A stretch of 64,000 nucleotides of DNA from NCBI GenBank assembly GCA_951394045.1, contig OX596001.1, forward strand, positions 620,001 through 684,000. The letters are read 5' to 3'. The notes under the pieces were generated by a model. It made no database searches. It had not been told where the DNA came from and worked only from the letters and a program-made list of their open reading frames with translations. Below, piece after piece: positions 27,397 to 36,011 of this stretch; within the stretch, counting starts at the first letter, position 1; every line of letters starts with the position of its first letter. This stretch comes from Nitzschia sp. DOCU1 (Eukaryota > Bacillariophyta > Bacillariophyceae > Bacillariales > Bacillariaceae). The position numbers were made by a program, and so were the translations under genes.

Positions 27397-29109
27397 TTAG
27401 TCGCCATTACTATCCGTAATAGTCGCAACTTTCCAATTGGGATGATATCCTGTCAAGAGGATACGAAGAGATTCATTGAATTGGGCATGAAATCTATTCA
27501 AAGGCAAATCGTTGGGGACGGTATGATAGGGATTGGACAATTCTCGTGCGACTTCATAAATCCCTTGAAAGCACAACATGGTGGTAAAATTGAGTGCACA
27601 GGCCAAAAGAATGGAATTGACAAATCCCACATATAAGATAGGAAAGAAAAAGACCACCAGAAATGTAAACAAATTCGTCATTTGTTCATGTGGAAATGGA
27701 AATGGAATGTAAGCCACTTTACGACATTGATTGTAGGCCAACATGCCATCGCTCATGAAATGTAAGACGCGACCCACAATCGGTGGACCGACGTCGCCCG
27801 TAGAGCCTTGTAAATGTTCTCGCGATATGAATTCCTTGAGCCACAATTGACATAGAGCCACTTGTGCGACGGGACCTCGTGCCAATTTGAGTCGTTGGGC
27901 TTCTTCTTCGGAAACACCCCCCAATACATGAAAGGGCCGTGCCGCATTATACAAGGTACGTTGTTTGGGACTTCGATTCAGACCTGCCAAAAAGTAAAGA
28001 CAAGTCCAAAAGCCATCGACAGTTTCATTCCATCGATTCCGGAGCCAACTTTCTTCTTCTTTGGATTCGCTGTTGTCATTGTTTTCTACCATTAAATGAC
28101 CATGTCGATGTTGAAAATGATCCGGATTATATGGTGGCAAGGGTCGATTGGGAATATATTCCGCTAGAGGTGAAGGACATCCTTCGACATCGTGTCGTAA
28201 ACTCGCCATGGCCACGGCATTCAATAAACTATACAAATGTACAGCTTCTTCCAAAAATCCTGACGGTTCAAAAATGGCAGGAGGTTCTTGAGTTACAACT
28301 GCAATAGTTTGGTCGTGGTGTTCACTTTCATGTCTCTTGATTTGTTCTTTGCGATTCGGTTTGAAAGATTTGGTGGCAAGAATGGGGGCAGAAGCAGATC
28401 GCTTAATCTTGTGCTTGGTCGAGGGAGAAGTAGTTGTACTCGTCTGGACATTGTTGTTGATGTTGGCGTTGGTGGGCGGAGTAGCAGTAGGTGTAGTAGT
28501 AGTTCTGTTACTACCACCCCCACTTTTGCTAGAAGAGTTTCGTCTTGGCACCAACCTCTGAAGCCAGGAAAGTAATCCTCGTTGGGAACTCTTTTCTTCA
28601 GCGGCAATCGCCGCCGCCACGGCGGCTGCCATTTCTTCGGCCGTCCTTGTCGGTTCCAATGATTTCCCTAACAGGACCACATCTTCAGGCTGCTTGGCAC
28701 TGGTGACATGGGATTTTCCCCTCTTGCCTTGTGCATTACTAGCATATTCGTGTCCAAAGGTTTCTGGTTTCAGGGGATTCCAAAATGTGGCTTGATAATG
28801 AAAGGACGCCAAACAAACGGCGGAATCGGTAAATTTGGACGTCATGAAATGACATTGCGTGGCAGCTTCCCACCATCGTGTGTAACTAAAATTCAAACGC
28901 GTAGTAAGAAGATAACTAAAAAAGGCCACCAAGACTGTAATGGTATAAGAATTCAGGACAATGTTTCGAATTTCGTCTTGAGCATAAGCCGCGTACACCA
29001 ACACCAGACCCGTCGATACCGAGGCGGGAACGACGGCACGAAAGGCAGCGGATCCATTCCAGACCAGCAAAGTACGAAGACCAAACAAGTCGGATCTATA
29101 ACGAATCAT
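27397..29109 (-). CDS. bestrophin-like channel protein 1
   Basis: 570 residues from ATG at 29109. The N-terminal half of the channel domain is MIRYRSDLFGLRTL..., two membrane segments and the signature SYLLTTRLNFSYTRWWEAA. A ~230-residue low-complexity insert follows (poly-Ala, SSSKSGGGSN, TSTTT, then basic). The C-terminal half contains LCQLWLKEFISREHL, AYNQCRKVAYIPFPFPHEQMTNLFTFLVVFFFPILYVGF and YEVARELSNPYHTVPNDLPLNRF, the plant/bacterial-type bestrophin end. Bestrophins are pentameric anion channels; in algae related proteins are proposed to pass bicarbonate or chloride across thylakoid membranes. There is no obvious plastid presequence. It is divergent from a second bestrophin-like gene at 36012, now separated by a retrotransposon. 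Confidence 0.85.
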   Translation of the reverse strand: MIRYRSDLFGLRTLLVWNGSAAFRAVVPASVSTGLVLVYAAYAQDEIRNIVLNSYTITVLVAFFSYLLTTRLNFSYTRWWEAATQCHFMTSKFTDSAVCLASFHYQATFWNPLKPETFGHEYASNAQGKRGKSHVTSAKQPEDVVLLGKSLEPTRTAEEMAAAVAAAIAAEEKSSQRGLLSWLQRLVPRRNSSSKSGGGSNRTTTTPTATPPTNANINNNVQTSTTTSPSTKHKIKRSASAPILATKSFKPNRKEQIKRHESEHHDQTIAVVTQEPPAIFEPSGFLEEAVHLYSLLNAVAMASLRHDVEGCPSPLAEYIPNRPLPPYNPDHFQHRHGHLMVENNDNSESKEEESWLRNRWNETVDGFWTCLYFLAGLNRSPKQRTLYNAARPFHVLGGVSEEEAQRLKLARGPVAQVALCQLWLKEFISREHLQGSTGDVGPPIVGRVLHFMSDGMLAYNQCRKVAYIPFPFPHEQMTNLFTFLVVFFFPILYVGFVNSILLACALNFTTMLCFQGIYEVARELSNPYHTVPNDLPLNRFHAQFNESLRILLTGYHPNWKVATITDSNGD

Positions 29110-29337
29110 GGTTTGTTTTGTATTGGATGTATGTATTTGACTTGTGCAAGTCGAGGGGTGGCAAATGGACACAAGGATGATGGGGCTGCAACGAAACCAC
29201 AGCCATGCGATGCATCACGAGAGAAAAACCACAGCTTTCTCTCGTCTTCTTTCGACGAGAAGACGACTCATCGGACCAAGAAGTGGACGACGTCGACGAC
29301 GCAGAGGCCATTTCGCACATCAGTTCTCATTGCACTG

Positions 29338-29343
29338 CACTGG
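29338..29343. repeat. target-site duplication, left
   Basis: CACTGG borders the left LTR and recurs directly after the right LTR at 35882-35887. Depending on where the LTR edge is drawn, the duplication is 5 or 6 bp, as expected for Copia integrases. Confidence 0.85.
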
Positions 29344-29656
29344 TGTACGAATAGTCGAGTTCTCAGGCTCGGCTATCGGGCGAAGTAGTAATAAAAGTAA
29401 AATAGCGGTGTTAATGCCAAATTATAAGCTGTATTTGTGGGGCTCCGGAGAGCTTCCACTTACTCTATTACTTCCTTTTGTAGAAGGAACTATCGTTAGA
29501 TCGTCGCTGACCACCCGTTGTGTCGTCCGTATTTTGTCGCTATGTGCCGTTTGACCGGCCCGCTCAGAGTCCACCGGGTGGGTCCCGACATGAGTCCTGT
29601 CAGCCGATTCACTCGAATAGCTCTCAAATACTCAGTCGTTATGACTTAATCGAACA
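29344..29656 (-). repeat. 3' LTR of the Copia element
   Basis: 313 bp, TGTACG...CGAACA on the plus strand. It is identical to the other LTR except for AATAGCTC versus AATGGCTC near its end. Confidence 0.95.
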
Positions 29657-29657
29657 C

Positions 29658-29667
29658 TCCCTCTTTT
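29658..29667 (-). other. polypurine tract
   Basis: Reads AAAAGAGGGA on the element strand directly before the 3' LTR, the expected place for plus-strand DNA priming. Confidence 0.75.
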
Positions 29668-29689
29668 GATTGCTATGTTGTGAATCGTC

Positions 29690-31080
29690 TTACCATCCCA
29701 TTATCATCTTGCGGAACTTCTCAACTGCGTCCTCATTTAGAGGCTTAGTCAGTATGTCCGCTGGTTGCTCGAGTGTGTCAATCTTGTGGATCGACACTTC
29801 TTCGCTATCAACGTATGATCGGAAGTGATGGAGACGGCAATTCAGGTGCTTTGTCCTTGGTCGGAACTTGGCTACCTTTGCGATTTCCAATGCACCCGTG
29901 TTGTCTTCGAAAACTTTGCAATGAACCAGAGCTTTCGACGACTTGATCGGGATGCCGACTTCCATCATCTCCTTGAATAGATTAATGATTGGGATAGCGT
30001 CTCGTAATGCATACGAGAGCCCTGTGTACTCGCTCTCGGTACTTGATAGGGCGACCTCCGTTTGTAGTTGCGACTTCCATAGTATCGGACATCCTGCGAA
30101 CATGATCAGGTAACCATGTCGTGATCGCGCGGTGTCTCGATCCTCCGTCTCGTCTGGATCCCAATTACCCGCAAAATCAGCATCGACATACACCTCGAGG
30201 CCTCGCTCGCTGTTGGGGCTTAATATCATCCCCTTGTTTCGTGTTCCCTTTAAGTAACGGGCTAGCCATCTTATCGCCTCGCCATGCTCCTTCTTAGGGC
30301 AAGTCGAGAATCGTGCGCACTGGTGCGTGATATAAGCGATATCCGGTCGTGACCCCTTCTCCAAGTAGTTAAGTTTTCCGATGACAGACCTGTAATGGAA
30401 GGAGTTGTCAAAGTCTTGCGAACTTGAGTGCCTTGAGAGTAGTCGTGATGACGCCGCCGGTGTAGTCTTAGGCACCGTTCCCTCGGGCATCGACAAATCT
30501 TGTAGTATTTGGTCAATTAGATGCGGTTGCGTCAAGTGCACCGTTCCATCTTCCTTTCTATCGATGTTTACCCCAAGGAAGTCTTGTATATCGCCTTCAA
30601 TTGTGATATCGAGCTTTGCGCTCTTGATATCCTCGATCGCTTGGTTGATCTCGTCTTCATCTGGGCCTGCCAGTATCGAGTCGTTGGTGTACAACACGTA
30701 CATGACGTTCCCACGATAGAAGACGCACTCGTCGACGTTTGATTGCCGAAAGCCGACCTTGTTGATTAGGATGTCGGTGAGATACTTGTTCCAGACTCTG
30801 GAGGCCTGACATTGGCCATATACGTTTCTATGTAGCTGCAACACATAGTCTTTTGTGTTTCCTTGCTCGATCCGAAAGCCCTTGGGGATTTCCATGAAGA
30901 GCTCCCTCTCGACAGGTGCTTGGGGAAAGGCAAGGACGTAGTCGATTTGCTTTGTGTGCCACTTGTGTAGCGCTGCCATTATTAGTACGGTGCGAATTGA
31001 GTTCCAACTCGCGACCGGCGCATAAGTTTGGTCATAGTGTTGGCCGTACTTCATGCGCGAACCGTCGATGTTCAATCGCG
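29690..31080 (-). CDS. Copia pol, reverse transcriptase-RNase H part, shifted frame
   Basis: About 461 residues. RT motifs: QTYAPVASWNSIR, DYVLAFPQAPVERELFMEIPKGF, VYGQCQASRVWNKYL, then LYTNDSILAG, where the catalytic box should be YTDD (the first Asp codon GAC reads AAC). RNase H carries VDADFAGNWD, SSTESEY and FEDNTGALEIA, so its acidic residues look intact; it ends with the Copia tail RTKHLNCRLHHFR. The region is in a different frame from the preceding pol part. The amino-acid sequence runs on smoothly if one base of the A6 run near 31090 is discounted, so this is either a pseudogenising insertion, a +1 recoding site or a sequencing error. Confidence 0.88.
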
Positions 31081-31082
31081 CC

Positions 31083-33989
31083 TTATACTTTTTTAATATG
31101 GCGCGTGCGGATGTCGCGCTTGCGTTTCATCTGCCACACAGCTGGTAGTACTGCCGCTCCCTCTCGAACTTTCGATCGGTGGATTACGGTGAAGTTACCG
31201 TTGTTGATTTGGTCGTCCCACTCCTTCTGCATTGCCTTCTTGAACTCTGGTGCGTCCGGTTGCTTCATAGCTTGATGTAGGTACATCGTATCCGGGTCCG
31301 AAGTTGCCTTGAAAACTTGTAGTGGGTCCATCTCTTCGTTCCCGGCGTAGTCCGGAAACATTGCCTCTAGTACGTAAATTTCTCCGTCTATATCCCCAGC
31401 AGTGGTCCTGGATAGTTCGGCCACCATCACATTCGTGATTCTCTGCGTTGGCGTTAGAGTCTGCTGGTCCCCGTCGGCTCGGGATTTGCTTGGAGATTGG
31501 CCTTGACTGGCGTCTTGTTCCATGCCGTCGCCATCTAGTGGCTGCGTTTCGTTGTTTCCCGCTTGGCTATCATCGGGTGGTATCTCGAGATTCTCCCCTT
31601 GTCTTTGGGAGGTTCCAGCGTTACTCGCTGTAGCTGACGTCTTTGACCGCTTTGCGCTCTGTCGTGCACTAGCTTGGTCTCCCTCTGGCTTCGTAGCGTT
31701 GTTCCTTATAAATATTGTTTCGGACGTAGGGCGTTTCTTCGTCTTGTTTCCGATATCATTTCCTTTACTTAGGAACCCCGTCTTGATTTGCCACGAGGTA
31801 TCGAAACTGTCTTCCTTAACTGTTCGGAAGCTCGGATCGAACGCCACGTGAAATTGCGGTGATACGAGACCAGTTACTCGGTCAAGCACCATGGCAATGT
31901 TTCGCCCGTGGTTTGGGGAACGACCGAGATATATGCCCACTCTCGATCTGTACTCCCATTTATTATGGATGCGCGAGGCACCCTGAAGTTGATCCTCCAG
32001 CACATAGACCGGGCACCCGAAAGGCATCCAGTGCTTTGTGTGGGTCTGCACCGTCGAACCTGAAAACAGCTGCAACGGAGAAAGTCCCTCCTTATATTTT
32101 AAATTAGGGGATTCGTTAATTGCGTCGTTTGCCATTCTTATGGCGTACGGCCACAAATTTACCGTCGCTTCCATCTTCCATCGTCGGTTTGCATGAATCA
32201 GTTGGGAACGAGTCAGATCCTGGAGCGACCTGATTCTTCTTTCGGCCAGTCCGTTGGTATGGTGAGCATTAACTCCAGCGAAGGTGAGGACTTGCTGGTT
32301 GTTTCTGCATTCATCAACCCACTTATTTGCTCGAAATATTCCGTTGTCGGCGTGGTAAGATTTTACTTTTACACCATGCTGCCATGCCATAGCCTCGAAG
32401 GCTTTCTTCCCTGCTATCGTCTCTTCGGCATCTGCTGTCTTCTGCAGGTAAACGTATGAGAATCCAGAGTACTGGTTGACGTAGACTGTAGCATACTTGT
32501 AGCGCTTAGTCGTCAGTCTTCCAGTGCCCTGTGCCACCAACCCCATTGTCGGGGACACTAGCTGGTCCACCGACACGACCTCACCTGGTTTAGTCGCTTG
32601 GTTCTTGGTGGTCCAGTCGAGTCTCCTCTTGGATCTCCAATTTCTTCTTGTTGCCTTGGCGAATAGGCATGCGCTGCATGCTGGCACGGCGCAGTCGGCC
32701 AATGCCCTTGGGAGAATGTTCTGCTTGGCCATGTTTTGAAGCTTGGCGAAGCTGATGTGCCCGAAGCGTTGGTGATATCGGAGTAGTTGAGCGGCGGCTG
32801 TTGTAGGCTGCCTGTCCTCTTCCTCTTCGATTACCACTGGCCTTTGCTCCCCCGTCGCCGTTGGTCCATCTAGGTCGAACGCGGTCGACGTTGGGCCCTC
32901 TTGTTCTTGCTTTTCCTCCGCCTCAGCCCTCTCTCGAGTGATGGGCAAACCCGTGATACGTGACCACCAAGTTGACCGTTGCCTAGGAGGCGCTGGTGGC
33001 TCGGGAGGCGGCGTTGTATCGATGTCGTCATCCTCATCATCGCTTACTACTTGAGTATCGCAGGCCATGATGGGATCGTCCATAGATTCGCCGTAGTCAA
33101 CGTTGCACGTCTGGCAGAACACCGAGAACTTGTTGAATCCTGGTGCCATGAAGAACGTTGCACAGTTGTCTCTTTCTCCAATCGCGACGTCGAGTTCGTT
33201 CATTCCGTTGTTCCAAAATAATCTCGTTGTAGTAGCAGTAGTCGTCTCGCCTGTTCCACGGACGTTCTTCATGCGCGATCCTATCTGCGTCTTTGCCCAA
33301 TGTTGGGGGCTTAGCAGTCTCATTCGTCCTTTCGGAATGTAGTAGCTGTTTGGAATACGAAACTTGTGCACTGCGCCCAAATTATCGCACCAACGCCATA
33401 CAATGGTTCCTTGGTATACGTCGAATTTGCTTTCACCTCCGAATCCCTTAATTGAGCGATTGACTTTCTTTACGGGGCCATCGAAATCGTTGATGTCGTG
33501 CGATATACACGCACTGCACCTGTTATCGATGCCGATGGCTGCCGAATCGCAGTCGAACTTAGCCACGTTTACGTGGATTGGTTCTCCCTCTGAGTTCGTT
33601 TCCCTTTCGGCCACTGTATTGAAAATATCGAGTGATCCGTTGGTTCTCCGACCCAGGGAAATAGGCTCATCGATACTTATTGCACCGATTGCCTCCTTGT
33701 ATTTAGACCTGGTCTTGAGTTCTTTCCACGTCGTCTCGTATGGCTCGAACTTTCTGCTCACACAAAATATCCCGGCTATCAAAATTCCCAAAATCGCTCG
33801 CACGCGGGTCCATCGTTTGGACTTGGGAACATAGTAGTAGTTGGGATCGTCGCTACTTGCAATATCAGGGGTTAGGATCGCTAGTATAGAGTAAATGTAA
33901 CACATAAGCCACTTCGCTAATTTGATTAGGAGTGGTCTTAAAGTCATCATCGACATATTCAATACGTAAGTGAGCCCAACCCGTTCTCG
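31083..33989 (-). CDS. Copia pol, protease-integrase part
   Basis: Continues in the same frame as gag after a UGA stop, with 9 sense codons before the first Met-like position. The N-terminus has two hydrophobic stretches (KWLMCYIYSILAIL; ILGILIAGIFC), odd for a Copia pol. A protease-like segment reads GIDNRCSACIS rather than the usual DSGA. The integrase zinc region is YHQRFGH with PACSAC. The integrase core has VVSVDQLVS, YHADNGIF and NGLAERRIRSL, the expected D, D and E. A long Ser/Gln-rich linker (RQSAKRSKTSATAS) precedes the RT part. It ends prematurely at RTRHIKKV because of the A6-run shift. Confidence 0.88.
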   Translation of the reverse strand, partial: RERVGLTYVLNMSMMTLRPLLIKLAKWLMCYIYSILAILTPDIASSDDPNYYYVPKSKRWTRVRAILGILIAGIFCVSRKFEPYETTWKELKTRSKYKEAIGAISIDEPISLGRRTNGSLDIFNTVAERETNSEGEPIHVNVAKFDCDSAAIGIDNRCSACISHDINDFDGPVKKVNRSIKGFGGESKFDVYQGTIVWRWCDNLGAVHKFRIPNSYYIPKGRMRLLSPQHWAKTQIGSRMKNVRGTGETTTATTTRLFWNNGMNELDVAIGERDNCATFFMAPGFNKFSVFCQTCNVDYGESMDDPIMACDTQVVSDDEDDDIDTTPPPEPPAPPRQRSTWWSRITGLPITRERAEAEEKQEQEGPTSTAFDLDGPTATGEQRPVVIEEEEDRQPTTAAAQLLRYHQRFGHISFAKLQNMAKQNILPRALADCAVPACSACLFAKATRRNWRSKRRLDWTTKNQATKPGEVVSVDQLVSPTMGLVAQGTGRLTTKRYKYATVYVNQYSGFSYVYLQKTADAEETIAGKKAFEAMAWQHGVKVKSYHADNGIFRANKWVDECRNNQQVLTFAGVNAHHTNGLAERRIRSLQDLTRSQLIHANRRWKMEATVNLWPYAIRMANDAINESPNLKYKEGLSPLQLFSGSTVQTHTKHWMPFGCPVYVLEDQLQGASRIHNKWEYRSRVGIYLGRSPNHGRNIAMVLDRVTGLVSPQFHVAFDPSFRTVKEDSFDTSWQIKTGFLSKGNDIGNKTKKRPTSETIFIRNNATKPEGDQASARQSAKRSKTSATASNAGTSQRQGENLEIPPDDSQAGNNETQPLDGDGMEQDASQGQSPSKSRADGDQQTLTPTQRITNVMVAELSRTTAGDIDGEIYVLEAMFPDYAGNEEMDPLQVFKATSDPDTMYLHQAMKQPDAPEFKKAMQKEWDDQINNGNFTVIHRSKVREGAAVLPAVWQMKRKRDIRTRHIKKV

Positions 33990-35531
33990 TCAGTTGCTCT
34001 GATACCCTCCGGTTAGATCGTTGCTGTCCTGCATCGATGCAACTTGGACTGCATTGATCACTACCTGGTTTCCTTTCTTTCCGCCGCCGCCACCTTGATC
34101 GTTTGCGGGGCGCTTACCGGTGGCCTTCGATGCGGTTCCCTTACACTCCTCGGGTTTGTGGCAGCGCCAAACGCCTCCACATTTCCCTCCGGTAGTCGGG
34201 CCACACCAGTACCACGGCTTTCCGTTGTGGGTCTTGGACTTCCTGAGTGCGTCGCCGGTCGGCTCAATTGACTTGGCCATCCAGTCCGGCCGCTCGGGGA
34301 ACTTTCCCTTCTTGGTCGAAACCGCTCCTTTCTTCTTCGTGGTTCCCTCAGCAGCACGACCATCGTACTTCTTCTTGAGGGTATTGAACCTGGCTGCGAG
34401 CGCGATGAGCGTCTCTTGCTCCTTTGTCGGAGTCATCCAGATCTCCTTTTCCTTCAAGATCTTGAACTTGGTCAGCGCCAGGTTCATCAAGTGGACCGGT
34501 TTCATGTCGACTCCTTCCTCCCATTCGGTTTGCTTGTCGGCTATGTACCTGACGAATGTAGTATCCGTACAAGCAGCGTAACCTTGAAACAAGTTGGTGA
34601 GGAGGTCTTCGGTCTTCTCTCCTCTCGCATAGAGTGCTTCGACCATGGTGTAGACGTAGGCATTGAACTTGGCTATGTCGTTGCCAAGGATTGACATCTG
34701 AGCAGCCAAGTTTCCTAGCTTCATCCTGATCATCCCGGTCGTTGCATGTGTATCGAGGTAGGATTCCCGAATGAGGAGCTTCAAATAAGCTACTCCGCAA
34801 GGGATGCGGAGATCTCCTTGCATGAAAGTGTAGGCTCGACGATGCACGTTGAGCTTTGCCTTCGCACCCACAGTCAATGAGTTTTGGATGCACTCATATA
34901 GCATCCGATCGTCCTGTGCCATTCGTCCCTGTGAGAACATCCATGCTTGGGCATCCATGTAAATCTTCTGGATGTTGAGGCGTCCGTAGTTCTCCAGGAC
35001 GTTTACCGGCGGTTCGTTCAGGCTTGGGACGTACCAGAATATGCCTCCTGGAACATCCCATCCGAACTCGTTGGCCCTCTCTGCAATCGCTTTCAAGAAT
35101 TGGAAGAATCCGTCGGGTCCTCCGTCGTAGAGTTCCTCCTGGAGCTTCTTGATCGCGTTGTTGTAGTGGGAGATGCCTTGTTTAGAGTCATAGTCCAGCA
35201 CTCCTGGTTTCAACAACCCGGGAGTCAAGCTGAATCTGACGCCAGCCGTGCCAGTTGCCGCCGCCGCTTGGTTCGCGGCTGGTTCGTTTGCGGCAGGCGG
35301 AGCTGCTGCATTGACCGCCGCTACTGGAGCTGCAACAACGACTGGTGGTTGGACTTGTGGCTCCGGTTGCGCCTGCGGAGCTTGTACCATTGGTGGTAGT
35401 TGCACCTGCTGGACAACCGGTGGTGCTTGCGCCGGTGGTTGAACCGCCGGCGGCGCTGGATTTCCAGCGACTGCTGCGGGCTGAGCTGCTGCTCTCCTCG
35501 CTGTTGCACCTCGAGTACCTGCTCGAGCCAT
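33990..35531 (-). CDS. Copia gag, CoDi-type
   Basis: 513 residues from ATG at 35531. An Ala/Pro/Gln-rich N-terminus (residues 1-95) is followed by the helical capsid-like region. Near the C-terminus is a zinc-binding motif of the form WYWCG..TGGKCGG.WRCHKPEEC, typical of diatom CoDi gag proteins rather than the plain CCHC knuckle. It ends with AAC-UGA-CGA; the frame continues open into pol, so UGA readthrough in a leaky UGA-C context could make Gag-Pol. Confidence 0.9.
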   Translation of the reverse strand: MARAGTRGATARRAAAQPAAVAGNPAPPAVQPPAQAPPVVQQVQLPPMVQAPQAQPEPQVQPPVVVAAPVAAVNAAAPPAANEPAANQAAAATGTAGVRFSLTPGLLKPGVLDYDSKQGISHYNNAIKKLQEELYDGGPDGFFQFLKAIAERANEFGWDVPGGIFWYVPSLNEPPVNVLENYGRLNIQKIYMDAQAWMFSQGRMAQDDRMLYECIQNSLTVGAKAKLNVHRRAYTFMQGDLRIPCGVAYLKLLIRESYLDTHATTGMIRMKLGNLAAQMSILGNDIAKFNAYVYTMVEALYARGEKTEDLLTNLFQGYAACTDTTFVRYIADKQTEWEEGVDMKPVHLMNLALTKFKILKEKEIWMTPTKEQETLIALAARFNTLKKKYDGRAAEGTTKKKGAVSTKKGKFPERPDWMAKSIEPTGDALRKSKTHNGKPWYWCGPTTGGKCGGVWRCHKPEECKGTASKATGKRPANDQGGGGGKKGNQVVINAVQVASMQDSNDLTGGYQSN

Positions 35532-35554
35532 TTTAGATCTATCTTCGTCTATTA

Positions 35555-35568
35555 GCGCAGAGGAAGCG
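35555..35568 (-). other. putative primer-binding site matching the initiator-tRNA D-arm
   Basis: Directly next to the 5' LTR. The plus strand reads GCGCAGAGGAAGCG(TG), which equals the D-arm of eukaryotic initiator tRNA-Met (GCGCAG-N-GGAAGCG) with one differing base. The element RNA is thus complementary to an internal part of that tRNA rather than its 3' end, reminiscent of half-tRNA priming in Drosophila copia. Confidence 0.6.
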
Positions 35569-35881
35569 TGTACGAATAGTCGAGTTCTCAGGCTCGGCTA
35601 TCGGGCGAAGTAGTAATAAAAGTAAAATAGCGGTGTTAATGCCAAATTATAAGCTGTATTTGTGGGGCTCCGGAGAGCTTCCACTTACTCTATTACTTCC
35701 TTTTGTAGAAGGAACTATCGTTAGATCGTCGCTGACCACCCGTTGTGTCGTCCGTATTTTGTCGCTATGTGCCGTTTGACCGGCCCGCTCAGAGTCCACC
35801 GGGTGGGTCCCGACATGAGTCCTGTCAGCCGATTCACTCGAATGGCTCTCAAATACTCAGTCGTTATGACTTAATCGAACA
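35569..35881 (-). repeat. 5' LTR of the Copia element
   Basis: 313 bp, same boundaries as the left LTR. Followed at 35882-35887 by the second CACTGG target duplication. Confidence 0.95.
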
Positions 35882-36011
35882 CACTGGCGCATCCGATGCC
35901 GCTATCCTTTCTTCGTGCATTTTCTATTTCCATATTTCCACTACAATCCTATCCTGAGATCACCCTTGCTATTCTATTCTACTACTATCAGCAGGCTATT
36001 ATACTAGTAGT

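Larger units (their letters stand above)
29344..35881 (-). mobile_element. LTR retrotransposon, Copia superfamily, CoDi-like, 6.5 kb, minus orientation
   Basis: A complete structure is present: 313-bp LTRs (29344-29656 and 35569-35881) differing at one position, target duplication, primer-binding site, polypurine tract, gag, and pol in Copia order (protease, integrase, RT, RNase H). Only one LTR difference means a recent insertion. It sits in the intergenic region between two divergent bestrophin-like genes. The coding region has three defects or recoding points: an in-frame UGA between gag and pol, a one-base shift in an A6 run before the RT, and YTND instead of YTDD in the RT active site. 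Confidence 0.95.

Noticed and set aside
28288..28607. Frames on both strands within the low-complexity insert of the first bestrophin-like gene
   Set aside because: Shadows of the Thr/Ser-rich coding sequence; the minus-strand frame is continuous with conserved channel motifs on both sides.
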